64,000 nt of DNA. Source: Calendula officinalis. Taxonomy: Eukaryota > Streptophyta > Magnoliopsida > Asterales > Asteraceae. Where the stretch lies: assembly GCA_963853835.1 (NCBI GenBank), contig OY970830.1, forward strand, positions 39,765,966 through 39,829,965, given 5' to 3'. Of the stretch, positions 38,517 through 49,560 are shown in pieces. A model generated the notes under the pieces. That model made no database searches. It saw only the letters and a list, made by a program, of their open reading frames with translations, and was not told where the DNA came from. Made by a program: the position numbers and the translations under genes. Within the stretch, counting starts at the first letter, position 1, and every line of letters begins with the position of its first letter.

Positions 38517-39554
38517 ATGGTGAATGTGGAAAGTGGATGGACTCCACTTAACTCGGAAGAGGGTCCGGAAGTTTATGCTAACTACACGCCGGTAACATTA
38601 GAAGTGATTTGTGACATGTTTGACCGAATGAGGGAAGAAGTAAAAGAGGACGTGAACCGGATTGTTGATGACCGGATGACCAAGGAAAGGGAAGGAAATT
38701 CCAAACCGGGTGTAATGAGTAAGTGTTCGGGTAGCAAGGCCCACATGGAGAAATTCTCGACTGAAAAGGAAAATGATATGAGTCTTGATAAGAGAAATGG
38801 ATGTTCGTTCGAGGCATTTATGGCATATGAGCCCAAGGTGTATTCGGGAAGTTTTGAGCCAAGAGTCACCGTCCGGTGGATTCGAGAAACTGAGCAAGCT
38901 TTGGAGAGTAGCAAATGTAAAAGGGAAGATATGGTGACTTATGCTTCCAGAATGTTGAAAGACGAAGCACACATGTGGTGGATTATGATGTACGAAGTCT
39001 TAGGCAAGAAGGCGATATACAAGATGTCATGGGATGAATTCACGAGCCGTTTGAAAGAGAAATTTTGTCCTAAGAGAAAGTTAGAGAAAGTGCAAGAAGA
39101 AGCTATGGTTCTCAGAAAAGGAGATGAGTCGGTGGATGTGTACACCAAGAAAGTTGATCAGGTAGTGGTTCAAGAGCGACCAAGAAGTAGAGAAAAGAGG
39201 AGAATCGAAGATAGTTTGGAACCATCAAAGAAGGGAAGGTTCACACCGACTTTGACCAATAAAGTTGGTGGCGGAAAGTGTCATAATTGCGGTAAGGGCC
39301 ACAAGGGGGTATGCAAGTCGGGTACAGCTTTATGTTTCACATGCGGAAGAGTTGGGCACAGGGCAAAAGACTGTGGAGTGAATAATATCAAAGAAGTGGA
39401 GTGCTACACGTGTCACGAGAAGGGGCATTTTAGTGGTGCATGCCCGAAGAGAGGAACCGGTATGCTAATGTCAACTGCTCACGGCGAGGCTAGAGGAAGC
39501 CACGATACCGCTTCAGGTACAATGCCTATAAATCTTATGTTATATGATCTGTGA
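38517..39554 (+). CDS. Retrotransposon Gag of the gag-only element
   Basis: Intact frame of 345 residues from ATG 38517 (MVNVESGWTPLNSEEG); an upstream in-frame TTG is not needed. It holds an acidic/coiled N-terminus (EVICDMFDRMREEVKEDVNR), the retrotransposon gag core (FEAFMAYEPKVYSGSFEPRV, ARMLKDEAHMWW-like stretch, FTSRLKEKFCPKRK, KGDESVDVYTKK) and three Cys/His knuckles: CHNCGKGHKGVC (partial), CFTCGRVGHRAKDC and CYTCHEKGHFSGAC. It ends shortly after the last knuckle at TGA, with no protease. The product would form the particle and bind RNA. Because the frame is intact and the LTRs almost identical, it may still be expressed; movement would need pol from elsewhere. Confidence 0.88.
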   Translation: MVNVESGWTPLNSEEGPEVYANYTPVTLEVICDMFDRMREEVKEDVNRIVDDRMTKEREGNSKPGVMSKCSGSKAHMEKFSTEKENDMSLDKRNGCSFEAFMAYEPKVYSGSFEPRVTVRWIRETEQALESSKCKREDMVTYASRMLKDEAHMWWIMMYEVLGKKAIYKMSWDEFTSRLKEKFCPKRKLEKVQEEAMVLRKGDESVDVYTKKVDQVVVQERPRSREKRRIEDSLEPSKKGRFTPTLTNKVGGGKCHNCGKGHKGVCKSGTALCFTCGRVGHRAKDCGVNNIKEVECYTCHEKGHFSGACPKRGTGMLMSTAHGEARGSHDTASGTMPINLMLYDL

Positions 39555-42019
39555 ATTACTGGTTGATGAACCGCACGAGTCGATGTCTAATGAATTAGGT
39601 CATTATAGTCGTTAGTTGAGCATTTGTTGTGAAAGTAGTTAGTAGAGTTAACTTCCATGGCCTATGTATAAGATGAAAGTTCTGAATTAATGACCGGTAT
39701 TGAGAAAAGAGAAATTAAATTATGTGGAAGGGAGTAACGATGAGAATCCTTCATGGAAGTATAGAATGATAATTAAATAAATGATCAATATATTATGATT
39801 GGTAAAAAAAAAAGGGAAAGAAAATTATGGTGTCATGGAGTATCAAAGACGGAATATGAAAGTTGTGAAAGTTCCCTAGGTAAGGTTTATAGAATGTGAA
39901 AGTGTTATTTTGTGGTGAGGAAGTCGTGCACAGAAGGAAGGCGACGTGAAGGAAATTACAAGGTCTGACGTTATTATGGTGCAAGAGTCGAGATGGGTAA
40001 TGGAATATATGATATAAAAATAAAATAAAAATAATAAGTCTGGGAGATAACCTCCCCGGGTTGCTATGTGTATAGTTATGGGTTGGCGACCGGTATGTCG
40101 CGAGAAATAAGAATAGGAAGGATTATGTTATCTTGGAATATTGAAAGTTGGATTACGAGAGTGGTGAATAATTTCCACATGAGGATGGTAGTACAATGAA
40201 GTACTAGGTGTTAGTGTGAGTCGTGGAAAAAAAGAAAAAGAAAGAAAAGGATATATGTATATAAAAGGGAACCTTAGTTATTGGATACGATTGATGGAGT
40301 GTTGGCAAGTAGCCATGGCAAATGGTTGTGTCAGAGATGTCGGGCGTGACATCAAGAGTGGATAACTTATTTTTGGTAAAGGTTTATAGAAAAAGTACGA
40401 TAGTGTATGTATGGGTGACGATCGAAGTCAATTGGTTGACTCATGATGACCGGGTGAAAGAAAAGTTAGAAGTTTTAGTAAGAATGGATCGAATAAGGCG
40501 ATTGATAAATGAGTAGATTGGTGGGAAGCACTAGAAATGAATATGTGTATACCGTGTGGTATTGTGTGTAAGTGGAAATAATGGCCTTGGAAGGCATGAG
40601 GCTTTAGAGAGATAATGTTATGTGGAAAGTGGAAAAGTGAAAATTTGGATAGAATATGTGATTGATTGTGAAAGTCAAATGTGAAAGAAAATGATAGCAT
40701 GATGGTAAGTGTAATGAGGCATACATGAATTGTATGCAAGATGGAATAGTTTTGTATGAGTCACTTTGGATTGGAGGCTTTCCGATCATTGTGACAGTTT
40801 GGCGTCGGGATGGATTGGAGGCTTTCCGATCATCTCGATAAGTTAGTTAAGTATAATTTGATATTTAAGGAATATGAGGTTTGCATCGGACGTATGTAGA
40901 ACCGTATGGTTAAGTTATTGCTATAATTATATGGCAAATGAGAATTTGTGTTGAAAACACGGGTCCTGTTTAAGTAGAAGTATGAGTAGGGGATACCTAC
41001 AAGTTAATGGTTCATGAAAAATGAATGCTTTAGGAAGTAAAGTGGTTAGTAGCCAATGAGTGGTGAAAGATGTATATCGGGTGGTTAGGCCAATTGGATA
41101 TGATTGAGGCTCTAGAGCCGGTAATCGGGAAATTCAAGTATGGTATAAGGATGTTTGAAGGGAATTATAAAAGGTATAAGTAATTGGATGAAAGTTAAAA
41201 AGTAATAGAGATTTGGTGTTGATTTAAATGGAAGTTGTTAATCGATTGTGGAAATCGAAAATCGAGGAAAAAAGGGAACCATTGAGAAAGGAAATCTAAA
41301 TAGGAAATCTGGAATGAAAAGCTTGGGAATGCGATGCCTTAGTAATAAAGAACATGTGGAATTTAGCAAGGTAAGTTGACCTTATTCATAAAGTCAAGGT
41401 TAGTCAACTAGTAGATTGTTGACTTTGGTCAAAATTTAATTTTCACTTTCGTTTAAAATGATTAGTCAAGGATAAGGGCATAATGTATCACATATATGTG
41501 TGTTTGATAGTGTTGAATTGATTAACGGAAATAATTGTAGTCAAAGGGTGCGACTTTGACCATTGGGTATTTCGAATGGAACCTAGAAATCGAGTGTGAT
41601 TGTTGTTGGACCATGAGTGTAAGATTGATGGTTAAGGAATTGATGATTAATGGAACCACTAATGGATAAGGAAAGTTTCCAAGATATTGTTGACTTTGTG
41701 CTTAAGTCAAAGATGGGACAATGTTGACAATTTGGTCAAAGCGAGGGGTTGACTATCATTTTGGTCAAATGGTTATTAGTAATGATTGGGTCATATCATC
41801 CCAATGGGGATAAAGAGTTTGGTTAAATGATGGGAAATGCTAAGGTCAAATTGTGAAATTTTGACCCGTTCGGGTATTGGAAACCAAGTTGGACTTTTGA
41901 CCCATTTGGGGTATAACGGGTCAAGTGGGCAGTTAAATGCATAAGTATTATTGAATCATAAGTTGGGAGTGGAATGAGGATTGGAAATCCTTGAGTTGAT
42001 TCCGAGGACGGAATCCTTT
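39555..42019 (+). other. Non-coding internal region of the gag-only element
   Basis: No pol motif in any frame. It contains CTTTGGATTGGAGGCTTTCCGATCAT twice (40760 and 40810), close to the GGAGGC(A/T)TTCCGG words of the LTR, and towards its end (41390-41900) many TTGACTTTGGTCAAA-type inverted words. Confidence 0.6.
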
Positions 42020-42034
42020 TAAAGAGTGGATAGT
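42020..42034 (+). other. Polypurine tract of the gag-only element
   Basis: AAAGAGTGGATAG directly before the 3' LTR, preceded by GGACGGAATCC, the usual context for this lineage. Confidence 0.7.
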
Positions 42035-44032
42035 TGTAACGACCCGAAATTTTTAATAAAATAAAATATGGGAAAAATATGATAAATAAGGATAATTCAT
42101 TTCAGAACCGTAGGAATTGGTTTCGGGTCATTTGGACACCGTATGAGAAAGTTATGGGCGAAACCGGGTTGAGATAAAGATGAAAAAGTGCAGCCTGGAC
42201 TACCTGAGGAGTTCGCGACGCGAACTTCGGTTAGCGATCGTGAACTCGTGGCAGGGAATTTGGTGATCGGACGTGAAGAGTTCCCGACCAGTTACCGATC
42301 GCGAAGTGGACTCGAGGCGTGAACTTCGCGACGCGAAGTTGTGTTCGCGATCGCGAACTATGGACGAGCAGAATAAAATCCGGTTTGAGCTAGGGTTTGC
42401 TCATTTTTCACCCAAGTTGTGGTGCAGCCGATTTTAGAGAGAGAAGGGGCGATTTTGGTGATTCCTTGCTCAAATCTTCATCCATCTTGAAGGATCTAAA
42501 CATCAAAGGTAAGATTTCTTGATTGTTGATGTTATCTAGCTAGTTATGAACTTTGTATGGGTAGAAATGGTGGTTTGGGGAACCATCCATGTCATCTTTG
42601 GGGAAGATGACTAATTATGGGTGTAGAACACTCATTGTAAGCTTGTAATCGATGTGTACAAGTTGGATTTGGGTTTATTGATGGAAATCTTGAACTAGGG
42701 TTTGAGATTTCACCAAGTTGGATGAACTTGGTGGTTAAGAATGTTGTTATGGGTTTATTGGTAGCTAGTTATGGATAATAACTAGATTTTATGATGATAT
42801 GGATGATAGGTCAAGAAGGCCTAAAGATTGGTGACATTTCACAAGTTGGAAAGCAAGGATTCGTGCTATTAGACACGATTTGGAGTTAGCTTGGCTAAGG
42901 TGAGTACATGAGACTTTTAAAACTGGGTACATAGCAAATGTTTCTTTTAAAATATATATGATGTTTTGTGAGTCTTTATTAATAAATAATTTTTATTAAA
43001 GAATGATTGAAAAGATGAGAAAGCGATAAATAGTAGACATCTAAGTATGTCTAAAGTGATTGATGATTTTGAAAGAGATCATGTTAATGAAAAGTAATTA
43101 ATAACTAATTATTGATATGACGTAAAAGAGTGTACTGTTATAATATGTGATTACTAATAACGAGATTAGTTGATTCGATTACGTGAATGCTAGTTAAGAT
43201 TAGCATGTGGATAGATTGTATGATGGCCTTATGGCATTGATGATAGATGTGACATATAGTCACATGTAATAGTTATGACGGGTAGATTGAAATAGGGCAG
43301 GTACATGATAGATTTGGAGGCATTCTGGATTATCATGGTATCTTGAATAAAACTGATGAGTCGGAGGCATTCCAATCACCCAACAAGATGTTGGATCTTA
43401 CTGAACTGGAGGCATTCTGGTTAGTAAGATAAAGATAGGTCACTTTGGCTGAACACTGTGACAATGGAGGTTCTACTGAATCGGAGGCATTCTGGTTAGT
43501 AGGACAAATATTGGGGTCTCGTTGGTTTGGAGGCTTTCCGGACAACTTGACGGGTCGAATAAGCTATGAATAAATGTGATAGAATCACCGAAGAGGTGTT
43601 TGATGTATATGAATGAGATAGGGTTACCACGGAGGTAACTTAAGTATATAGATATATATATATATATTTATATATCTAATAAATATGAGTATTAATAAAT
43701 GTGATTATTTATATATATTAATGTCGGGTCTAAAACCCATGTATTTCACGAGACAATTTTGTCTTACGTACTATGTTTGTTTGTGATGCTATGTACTCAG
43801 GTTCAGGAGCTAAGGATTAGGTGCGGTTGCTAGTAGAGTCGCACGGATTTAGTAGAGATAGCATGTGGATTTACGTTTGGCTTTGGTTATGATATATTTT
43901 GTAACACCAACTAATGAATTTTATTTATACCAAGGTTTTTGTAAATCCATATTTTGGGACAATACTCTAAATGTTTTGAATTTAAAAAGGGATTTTACGG
44001 AAATATTTTGTGTTAAAATAAGAGGTGTTACA
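42035..44032 (+). repeat. 3' LTR of the gag-only element
   Basis: 1998 bp, near-identical to 36272-38269, followed by TTCGT. Confidence 0.95.
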
Positions 44033-44829
44033 TTCGTCACTTGTTTTGATTTTTTTTCTTGTTAGTGAAGCACATGTGTTTCATAACGTCAAGCACATGT
44101 GCTTCGTGATTCAAACACAAATGACTTGCTTGTAAGTTACATGTGTTCAGGAACAAAAACACATGTGCTTGGCTTTATGAAGGACATGTGCTTCATAATG
44201 ATATGTTCGTCACTTGTTTTGATTTTTTTTTTCTTGTTAGTGAAGCACATGTGTTTCATAACGTCAAGCACATGTGCTTCGTATGCTCCATGTGTGTTTA
44301 GAAACTCATGTTTTAGTGACTTGAAACACATGTGTTTCGTGACCTGAAGCATATGTGCTTCGAAGTAATATGATGTGTTTTAGTGAAGCACATGTGTTTC
44401 AATACATCAATACCACCACCACCCCATTACCACCAGCACCTTCACTGTCAGCCACCGCCACCGGCCGCCGGCCACCGGCGGCGGACGGCGGCGATCGGCG
44501 GTGGTCGGCGGCGGCGGCCGGCGGCGGCGGCCGGCGGCCAGAGGTGGCCGCCGGCGGTGGCTGTAGCTGGCTGTTAGGTGGGGGATTTGATCTTAATCAT
44601 CTTGATCCAATGGCTAGGATTTGTCCCTTGAGACTATGCAAAACCCTTGGACTTCCTAGAATACACCTCTTTCTTTATAGACAGGGCTTTTGTTTTCGAT
44701 ATTAACAAACGCAGGTTATTCATTGTGAATTTTGAGGCTAATCTTGTCAATTTCATGCTTATCGTCTCAATATAATTATATTAATTACTTCATTTTTTGT
44801 TCAATTTGCACATTGATATTTTATTGCAG

Positions 44830-44896
44830 ATTGACATGGACACCATAGAAGTAAGCAACCTAAACAGACAATTCGTATTTCGTCAATAGCATGTGG
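44830..44896 (+). pseudogene. Captured exon fragment of a SUMO-activating enzyme subunit 2-like gene
   Basis: After an intron-like 3' splice site (TTTTATTGCAG) the sequence reads IDMDTIEVSNLNRQFVFRQ, the conserved nucleotide/adenylate-binding stretch of E1 enzymes; the DMDTIEVSNLNRQF form is closest to SAE2/UBA2. The next codon is TAG where the family has Ser (…FR-[KRQ]-S-H-V-G), followed by CAT GTG, after which similarity stops. No other exon of the gene is nearby. It is therefore a dead single-exon fragment with some intron, probably carried by a transposon. Confidence 0.75.
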
Positions 44897-44899
44897 TGT

Positions 44900-46054
44900 C
44901 TCTGCTTGATCTCTGAATTAAAATCACAACAATTAAAATAAACTTAATTAAAATCGGAGTACTTACCTGATCTGTGTCTCTGCTCGATCGGTCAGAGGAA
45001 ACGATGTGGTTCGTCGGAGGTGGTAAAAACTATGCTCTGCTCGATTTGTAACTCTCAATCTCTCATCGTAGCTCAATTTGTATCTCTCGTCGTAAAAACC
45101 TGATGTAAATGAACAACAATGAAATCTACCTGCATGTTATAACCCACCTTATTTTTCAAGGAAAAAAGATATTAAGTCATGTTGAAAGTCAAACCGCGGG
45201 TGATCGACTATTTTGTCGTTTTATGGCATTTTGTTAAATATGTCGCCGAATTCCCATCCACGGAATAAAAACGATGAGTAATGGTATTTAGGCCTATTAT
45301 TTAGACCTACTCATTAGATGAAGAAACGTGTTAAAATCAAGGGATAATATTAGGAAAGAGAATTAGTGTAATACACATGTCATCCTGATGCAGGCCCAAT
45401 AGAAGAGAGGGCCATTTTGTTTCTTGAGGTCCAAGATCGTGTGCGAAAAGGGCTTTAGTAAAAAAGGCATAACTTTCAGCTCGGGTATCCGTTTCAAGCC
45501 CACGAGTAACCAAATCAAAGCTCGAGACGAAGGCTACGACATGATAAACAGCCATAGGCGGTTTACCCAACTTCCCGGCCCAAAAAGCCTTGTTTTGGAC
45601 ACTTTATTTACGTTTTTATGTTTTTTCTTTAAATTTCCAAACTTTGTTTAGGCCCAGTTTTTGGCCCGTTTGTCTTTTTAGGCCCATTCGAAAATCTGAG
45701 CCATATTTAAGGTGTATTTTGGCATTTGTAATAAGCAGTTGAATATTTTGGTGAAATTCATTTTTCTCTCCCGAAATTGTGTTCTTTGTGTTAGAACAAG
45801 TTTTGAAGACCAATTCACGGTATTCTCTCGAATCAACGTGTTTTGTGTTAGATTAATCCGGTATTCTTTTGAATCAACGCATCCTAATCTTTACTATCTT
45901 TTCAGTTCTACATCACATCCTATCAAGTGGGTAGACTTATGAATAGGTTTAAATGATTTAACTAAATATCATTTCTCAAAAACGATTTTTCTTGTAGTGT
46001 CTCGATTCAACTACAAAAACACCTTTTCAGTTGAAAAGTTGTCTTAGTTGCAAC
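44900..46054. other. Spacer without a recognised gene
   Basis: Short frames at 45424-45651 and 45712-45942 have no recognisable similarity. The part 45380-45700 repeats GGCCCA words (CAGGCCCAATAG, TTTAGGCCCAGTT, TTTTAGGCCCATTCG), common in plant promoters and transposons. Confidence 0.4.
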
Positions 46055-46262
46055 TTAGAGCATGTGGTATGGTAACGAGAGGTGGGGCTCGCCGGCCGCC
46101 ACGTCGGCTCGCCTGCTTCGCCACCACACTGCTCGTTAGGCCAAAGCGGGGGGCGCCGGACTTTCGACGGGGCAACGAGCCAATGTGCGGGTGACACGTG
46201 TACTAGCCGTTGCAAACGGCTAGTTTGACCGAAAAATTAAATTTTTTTTTAATTTAACCAGT

Positions 46263-46270
46263 TATAAATA
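46263..46270 (+). promoter_or_regulatory. TATA box inside the PIF/Harbinger-like element
   Basis: TATAAATA, followed by CCCCCAC and a pyrimidine/AC-rich leader, 82 bp before the ATG at 46352. It appears to drive the small frame below. Confidence 0.6.
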
Positions 46271-46351
46271 CCCCCACGCAACTTTTTTCCACACAACCTT
46301 TTACACATTCTCTAATATTTTATACACTTTCTCTTCCAAATACCCACAAAA

Positions 46352-46600
46352 ATGTCTCAACAACATCCCGATTGGATGAATGGTGTGTTCGGATAGGGAA
46401 GTGCCTGCTCATCCGCGTCCAATCCGTCAACACATTCGTCCCAACAATCGGTATCATCCTCCCAAAATACGGAAATGCCGGCGTCCAATCCGTATGGTAC
46501 CCAATTTGTCATGCCGAGTCTCACCCAAGAGCAAAAAAACACAATTCACAAAAAATACCGCGTACAAGACGATGAAATTTACGTCGAAGATAACGTGTAG
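46352..46600 (+). pseudogene. Small reading frame of the PIF/Harbinger-like element, one internal stop
   Basis: From ATG 46352 the frame reads MSQQHPDWMNGVFG, meets TAG (46394-46396), and continues in the same frame through a Ser/Gln/Asn-rich stretch to TQEQKNTIHKKYRVQDDEIY and a stop at 46600: 83 codons in all. The start resembles the N-terminus of a PIF/Harbinger-associated protein; the middle of that protein has apparently been deleted. The preserved frame after the stop suggests the stop is recent. Confidence 0.5.
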
Positions 46601-46882
46601 TTTTTTTTTTATTTTTCGGTATTTTTTTTAAATTTCGTTGATTTTTTCTTCTTTCAGTATTTTTATTTTTATTTTTTAGGTATTTTTATTTGTGTTTTGT
46701 AATTTTTATTTTAATGAAGTATTAAGTTTTTTAAAAAAAGAAAAAGAAAAAAAAGGAGGTGGGCCCCAAATGGCTTAAGTGATGGTAGAGGGGATATTTG
46801 GAAGTTTTGAATGTGAAATGTGAAATAATGATGTGGTGCGGAGGTGGCGGTTTGACTTAAGCCATTACACCTAATGCTCTTA

Positions 46883-47536
46883 TATTGGATGTGGTTGATT
46901 ACAATTCATCATTTTACGAGTAGAGTTTGTGTAATATATTAAACATGTTTATAAGTAGACTTAATGTATATAAAGTCTACAACCAAACTTTAAATAGGGA
47001 TGCTATGTACTTGATCTCTTGTATCTTGTGAACCATATGTATGATATTCCATGTCTAATGAGAATCTTTGTTATGATCCATTGAGTTAAGCTACACGTTA
47101 TCAACACTTTGCTCAAAGTCGGAAGCATCGATTTAATCATCGTTGAATTCTACACTCCTTAGTACGTCTCTCGATCTCCACTCGTTTAATTCATCATTTA
47201 TAATTTGTTCTTTCTTTAGTTGAAAGTTTATGCTTTCAACTTGCATAACATTTTAATACATAATTATATGAATGAGAAGGTTTGTAATAATTTGCTATAG
47301 TTAATTTTTAAATGATGCAATTTTAAAAGTTGTTTTAATGATTTAAAATATCAATCTCGTGAAAATCAAATAATATATATTTGCAATTAATTATTTTTTT
47401 TGTATTGGATTTTTTACATGATTGCATGGATAACTATTTTTTTTTCAAGAATTATTTTGGTTGATTGTGTCTAGTTATTTTGTGTTTTTCTAGTTATTCA
47501 TATATATTTGTACGTGTTTTTCTTTAGATACATACA
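46883..47536. other. AT-rich spacer between two PIF/Harbinger-like elements
   Basis: Nothing recognised. Confidence 0.4.
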
Positions 47537-47539
47537 TTA

Positions 47540-48182
47540 GACCGGTGCCAACGGTACCGTCGGTTGGCACCGCCGGTTTTCCGCCGGTTGTGCCACCGTT
47601 GGCACAGCCCGCCGGTTTCACCGCCGGTTTGGGACGCCACTTTGGAGACGAGCGAGAGGGAGGGCGCCGGTGATTAAAAAATTAATTTTTTCTTCTTTTT
47701 TTTTCCTTTTTCTCCCGACCTTATTTTTACTATTTTTTAAAAAAAATTAATTTTTTTTTAATTTTTCTTTAACTCCTTAAAAGGTAATAATTAGAAAAAA
47801 AAATGGTAATTTTTTCTTCTTTTAAATTGTTATACTACCTTTAATATATTTTTAATTAAAAAATCTTTAATATTTCTAATATATTTAAAACATCTTTAAT
47901 AATGTATTTTTTTTATGCAGTGTTTTTTTAATTAATGTAAAAAAATTTTATGTAATTTATTTTTAATGAAAATAATTTATTTTTATTAGTTAGTATATGT
48001 TTTAATTAGTTGTATATTTTTATTAGAAAAAGAAAAGTAAATGGTGGGGCCCAAATTTGGTGAAGTGACGGAGTGCTGTTGGCATGACTACGTCAGTTTA
48101 GTGTTAGTTAGTTTGTCTGCTGACGTGGCGCTGAGTTGGCAGCAACTGACGGCGTCAGTTGCCGCCACCATTGGCACCGGTC
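47540..48182. mobile_element. Second PIF/Harbinger-like non-autonomous element
   Basis: TTA duplications at 47537-47539 and 48183-48185; termini GACCGGTGCCAACGGTACCG and (inverted) GACCGGTGCCAATGGTGGCG. GC-rich ends with repeated CCGCCGGTTT words surround an AT-rich centre. Non-coding. Confidence 0.75.
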
Positions 48183-48247
48183 TTAGTTACTGATTTTGGT
48201 ATGATTAAAAAAAAAAATAAAAAATCTTACTTGATACTAGGTTAAAA

Positions 48248-48265
48248 CCCGCGCGATGCGGCGGG
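48248..48265 (-). other. Helitron 3' terminal hairpin
   Basis: CCCGCGCGATGCGGCGGG, eight bases from the CTAG end. Confidence 0.8.
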
Positions 48266-48428
48266 CTGCGAACTTTAAATTTCTAGCCATTAAAAGTCCA
48301 TTGGTTACATATTTTTATAACGAATACAGTACATAAGCATGAAAACTGTGTATAAAATAGAGGGAAAAGACAATAATTAGCATTGGCGTTGAAATGTTGT
48401 TCGATTACATGTTTTGATATATAGCAGG

Positions 48429-48455
48429 GTACCCGCGCAATGAGGCGGCGGGTAC
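48429..48455. other. Second Helitron-type hairpin, internal
   Basis: GTACCCGC ... GCGGGTAC forms an 8-bp perfect stem and repeats the GCGC-AATG-GGCGG core of the terminal hairpin about 180 bp away. It looks like an older 3' terminus that was bypassed. Confidence 0.6.
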
Positions 48456-48654
48456 ACTGATACATCTTTTCCGCGACGATGTTGATGGTGTTCGTTTACA
48501 TGTTATTTTATAACGATTATTATACAAATGACTGATAGTTGAGAATGAAATATGGATAAAGACTACATTGAAAACTTATCGGCGTTTAAAATTTGTTAAA
48601 TTACATGTTTGGAAAAAAAAAAGTTCAGACATGGCGATGAATTAACGTATATTA

Positions 48655-49215
48655 TTAATCATGTAAGACCTCTCGATACATCACATTTGCTGTGTAAACG
48701 CCGTCAAGATTAAACCCTTTTGCTGGAGTTACTAATACTTTTGTCGTCTGCCGTGAAATTCCTCTTGACAGGGCTACGTAAAGTTGCCCATGCGAGAACA
48801 CTGATTCAGGAAGATAAACGCCAACGTTTGGAATTGTTTGTCCTTGGGCTTTGTTGATTGTCATAGCAAAGCTTAGCCGAACCGGAAACTGTTTTCTTTT
48901 CAACTTGAAAGGGAACATGTCGGATTCAAACGGACATAGAGGTATTCTTGGCAAGAAAACCCTTTTGCCAGCATGCTGCCCAACAACTATTTCTGCATCA
49001 ATCAGATTTGACTCAAACTTTCTGCATATAAGTCTCGTGCCATTACATAATCCATGTGAGGGATCGAGTATAATCGGACAACCAATTTTGAGCCGGAGAA
49101 CATGAGGCGGGAGACCACTCACATTAAGCGTGTTTAAGAATTCCATAGGATATAAGCCGTTTTTGTCCTTGAAATCATGAATGTTTCTTACAAAGTGAAA
49201 TCCGGATGTTGACAT
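48655..49215 (-). pseudogene. Helitron PIF1-like helicase, C-terminal fragment
   Basis: A 186-residue minus-strand frame. It holds the end of a Helitron-type PIF1 family helicase: a conserved FLNTLNVSGLPPHVLRLKIG block, CNGTRLI, the motif AMTINKAQGQTIPNVGVYLP and the motif VI region HGQLYVALSRG. The Rep endonuclease, Walker A and B motifs and the N-terminal helicase part are absent, so no active enzyme can be made. The frame itself has no internal stop. It probably represents the last exon of an autonomous ancestor. Confidence 0.88.
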
Positions 49216-49560
49216 CTTAAGAATACCTTACATAACAAGAATATCATTCACGAATTTGTACACTAAAAAACGTATATATTATATTAATATTAAATGTAAT
49301 AAAAGGTTATTGCCACATTTATTTGCTAATAAAGTTTGACGTTTTAGCAACTCTTTTGAGTAACAATTTAAAACTGCAAATAAAAATCAAGAACCTAATT
49401 ATAAATTATAAACTTGTAAGTAACATACACGTAAAGTTACCTAATGATCAATTGAAAACTAAGTCCTTACTTTCGTCAGATAATACGAAAAATTAATAAA
49501 AGATTTTGTGCATACCTCAAATTGACGAATAATCAACGACTTATAACACAACACAATGCG

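Larger units (their letters stand above)
36272..44032 (+). mobile_element. Young gag-only Ty3/gypsy-type LTR retrotransposon
   Basis: Two 1998-bp LTRs (TGTAACGACC...GAGGTGTTACA), a perfect target duplication TTCGT at 36267-36271 and 44033-44037, a tRNA-iMet PBS at 38273-38284 and a purine-rich PPT just before 42035. I see only three substitutions between the LTRs. Internally there is one frame, a gag with three CCHC-type knuckles, and then about 2.5 kb without any protease, RT, RNase H or integrase. This is the structure described for TR-GAG non-autonomous elements. LTR termini and gag style resemble the Tekay-like element at 21480-31064, so a related chromovirus could supply the enzymes (inference). 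Confidence 0.92.
35624..44670. mobile_element. Non-autonomous TIR transposon with CACATGTG palindromes (copy B), split by an LTR element
   Basis: The ends at 35624 (AGAGAAATGTTCAAGGTAGTCC) and 44670 (complement of AGAGGTGTATTCTAGGAAGTCC) form imperfect TIRs of about 70 bp. The flanks carry TTCTTTAT at 35616-35623 and 44671-44678 as target duplication. The 35632-35760 stretch matches the inverted right end of copy A (16969 back to 16840). Many CACATGTG-centred palindromes (AAGCACATGTGCTTC) and two GC-rich blocks (35770-35860 and 44455-44560) lie inside. The LTR element 36272-44032 was inserted later. Removing it and one TSD leaves an element of about 1.3 kb. Confidence 0.75.
46058..46879 (+). 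mobile_element. PIF/Harbinger-like non-autonomous element
   Basis: TTA target duplications at 46055-46057 and 46880-46882; termini GAGCATGTGGTATGGTAACG and (inverted) GAGCATTAGGTGTAATGGC. It contains a GC-rich left part, a core promoter and a small reading frame. TTA duplication and internal structure fit the PIF/Harbinger superfamily; no transposase is present. Confidence 0.7.

Noticed and set aside
38578..39148. Minus-strand frames opposite the gag gene at 38517-39554
   Set aside because: Antisense shadows; the plus strand has the CCHC knuckles and the gag core.
48851..49105. Plus-strand frame opposite the helicase fragment
   Set aside because: The minus strand reads as a Helitron helicase with motif VI; the plus frame is a shadow.
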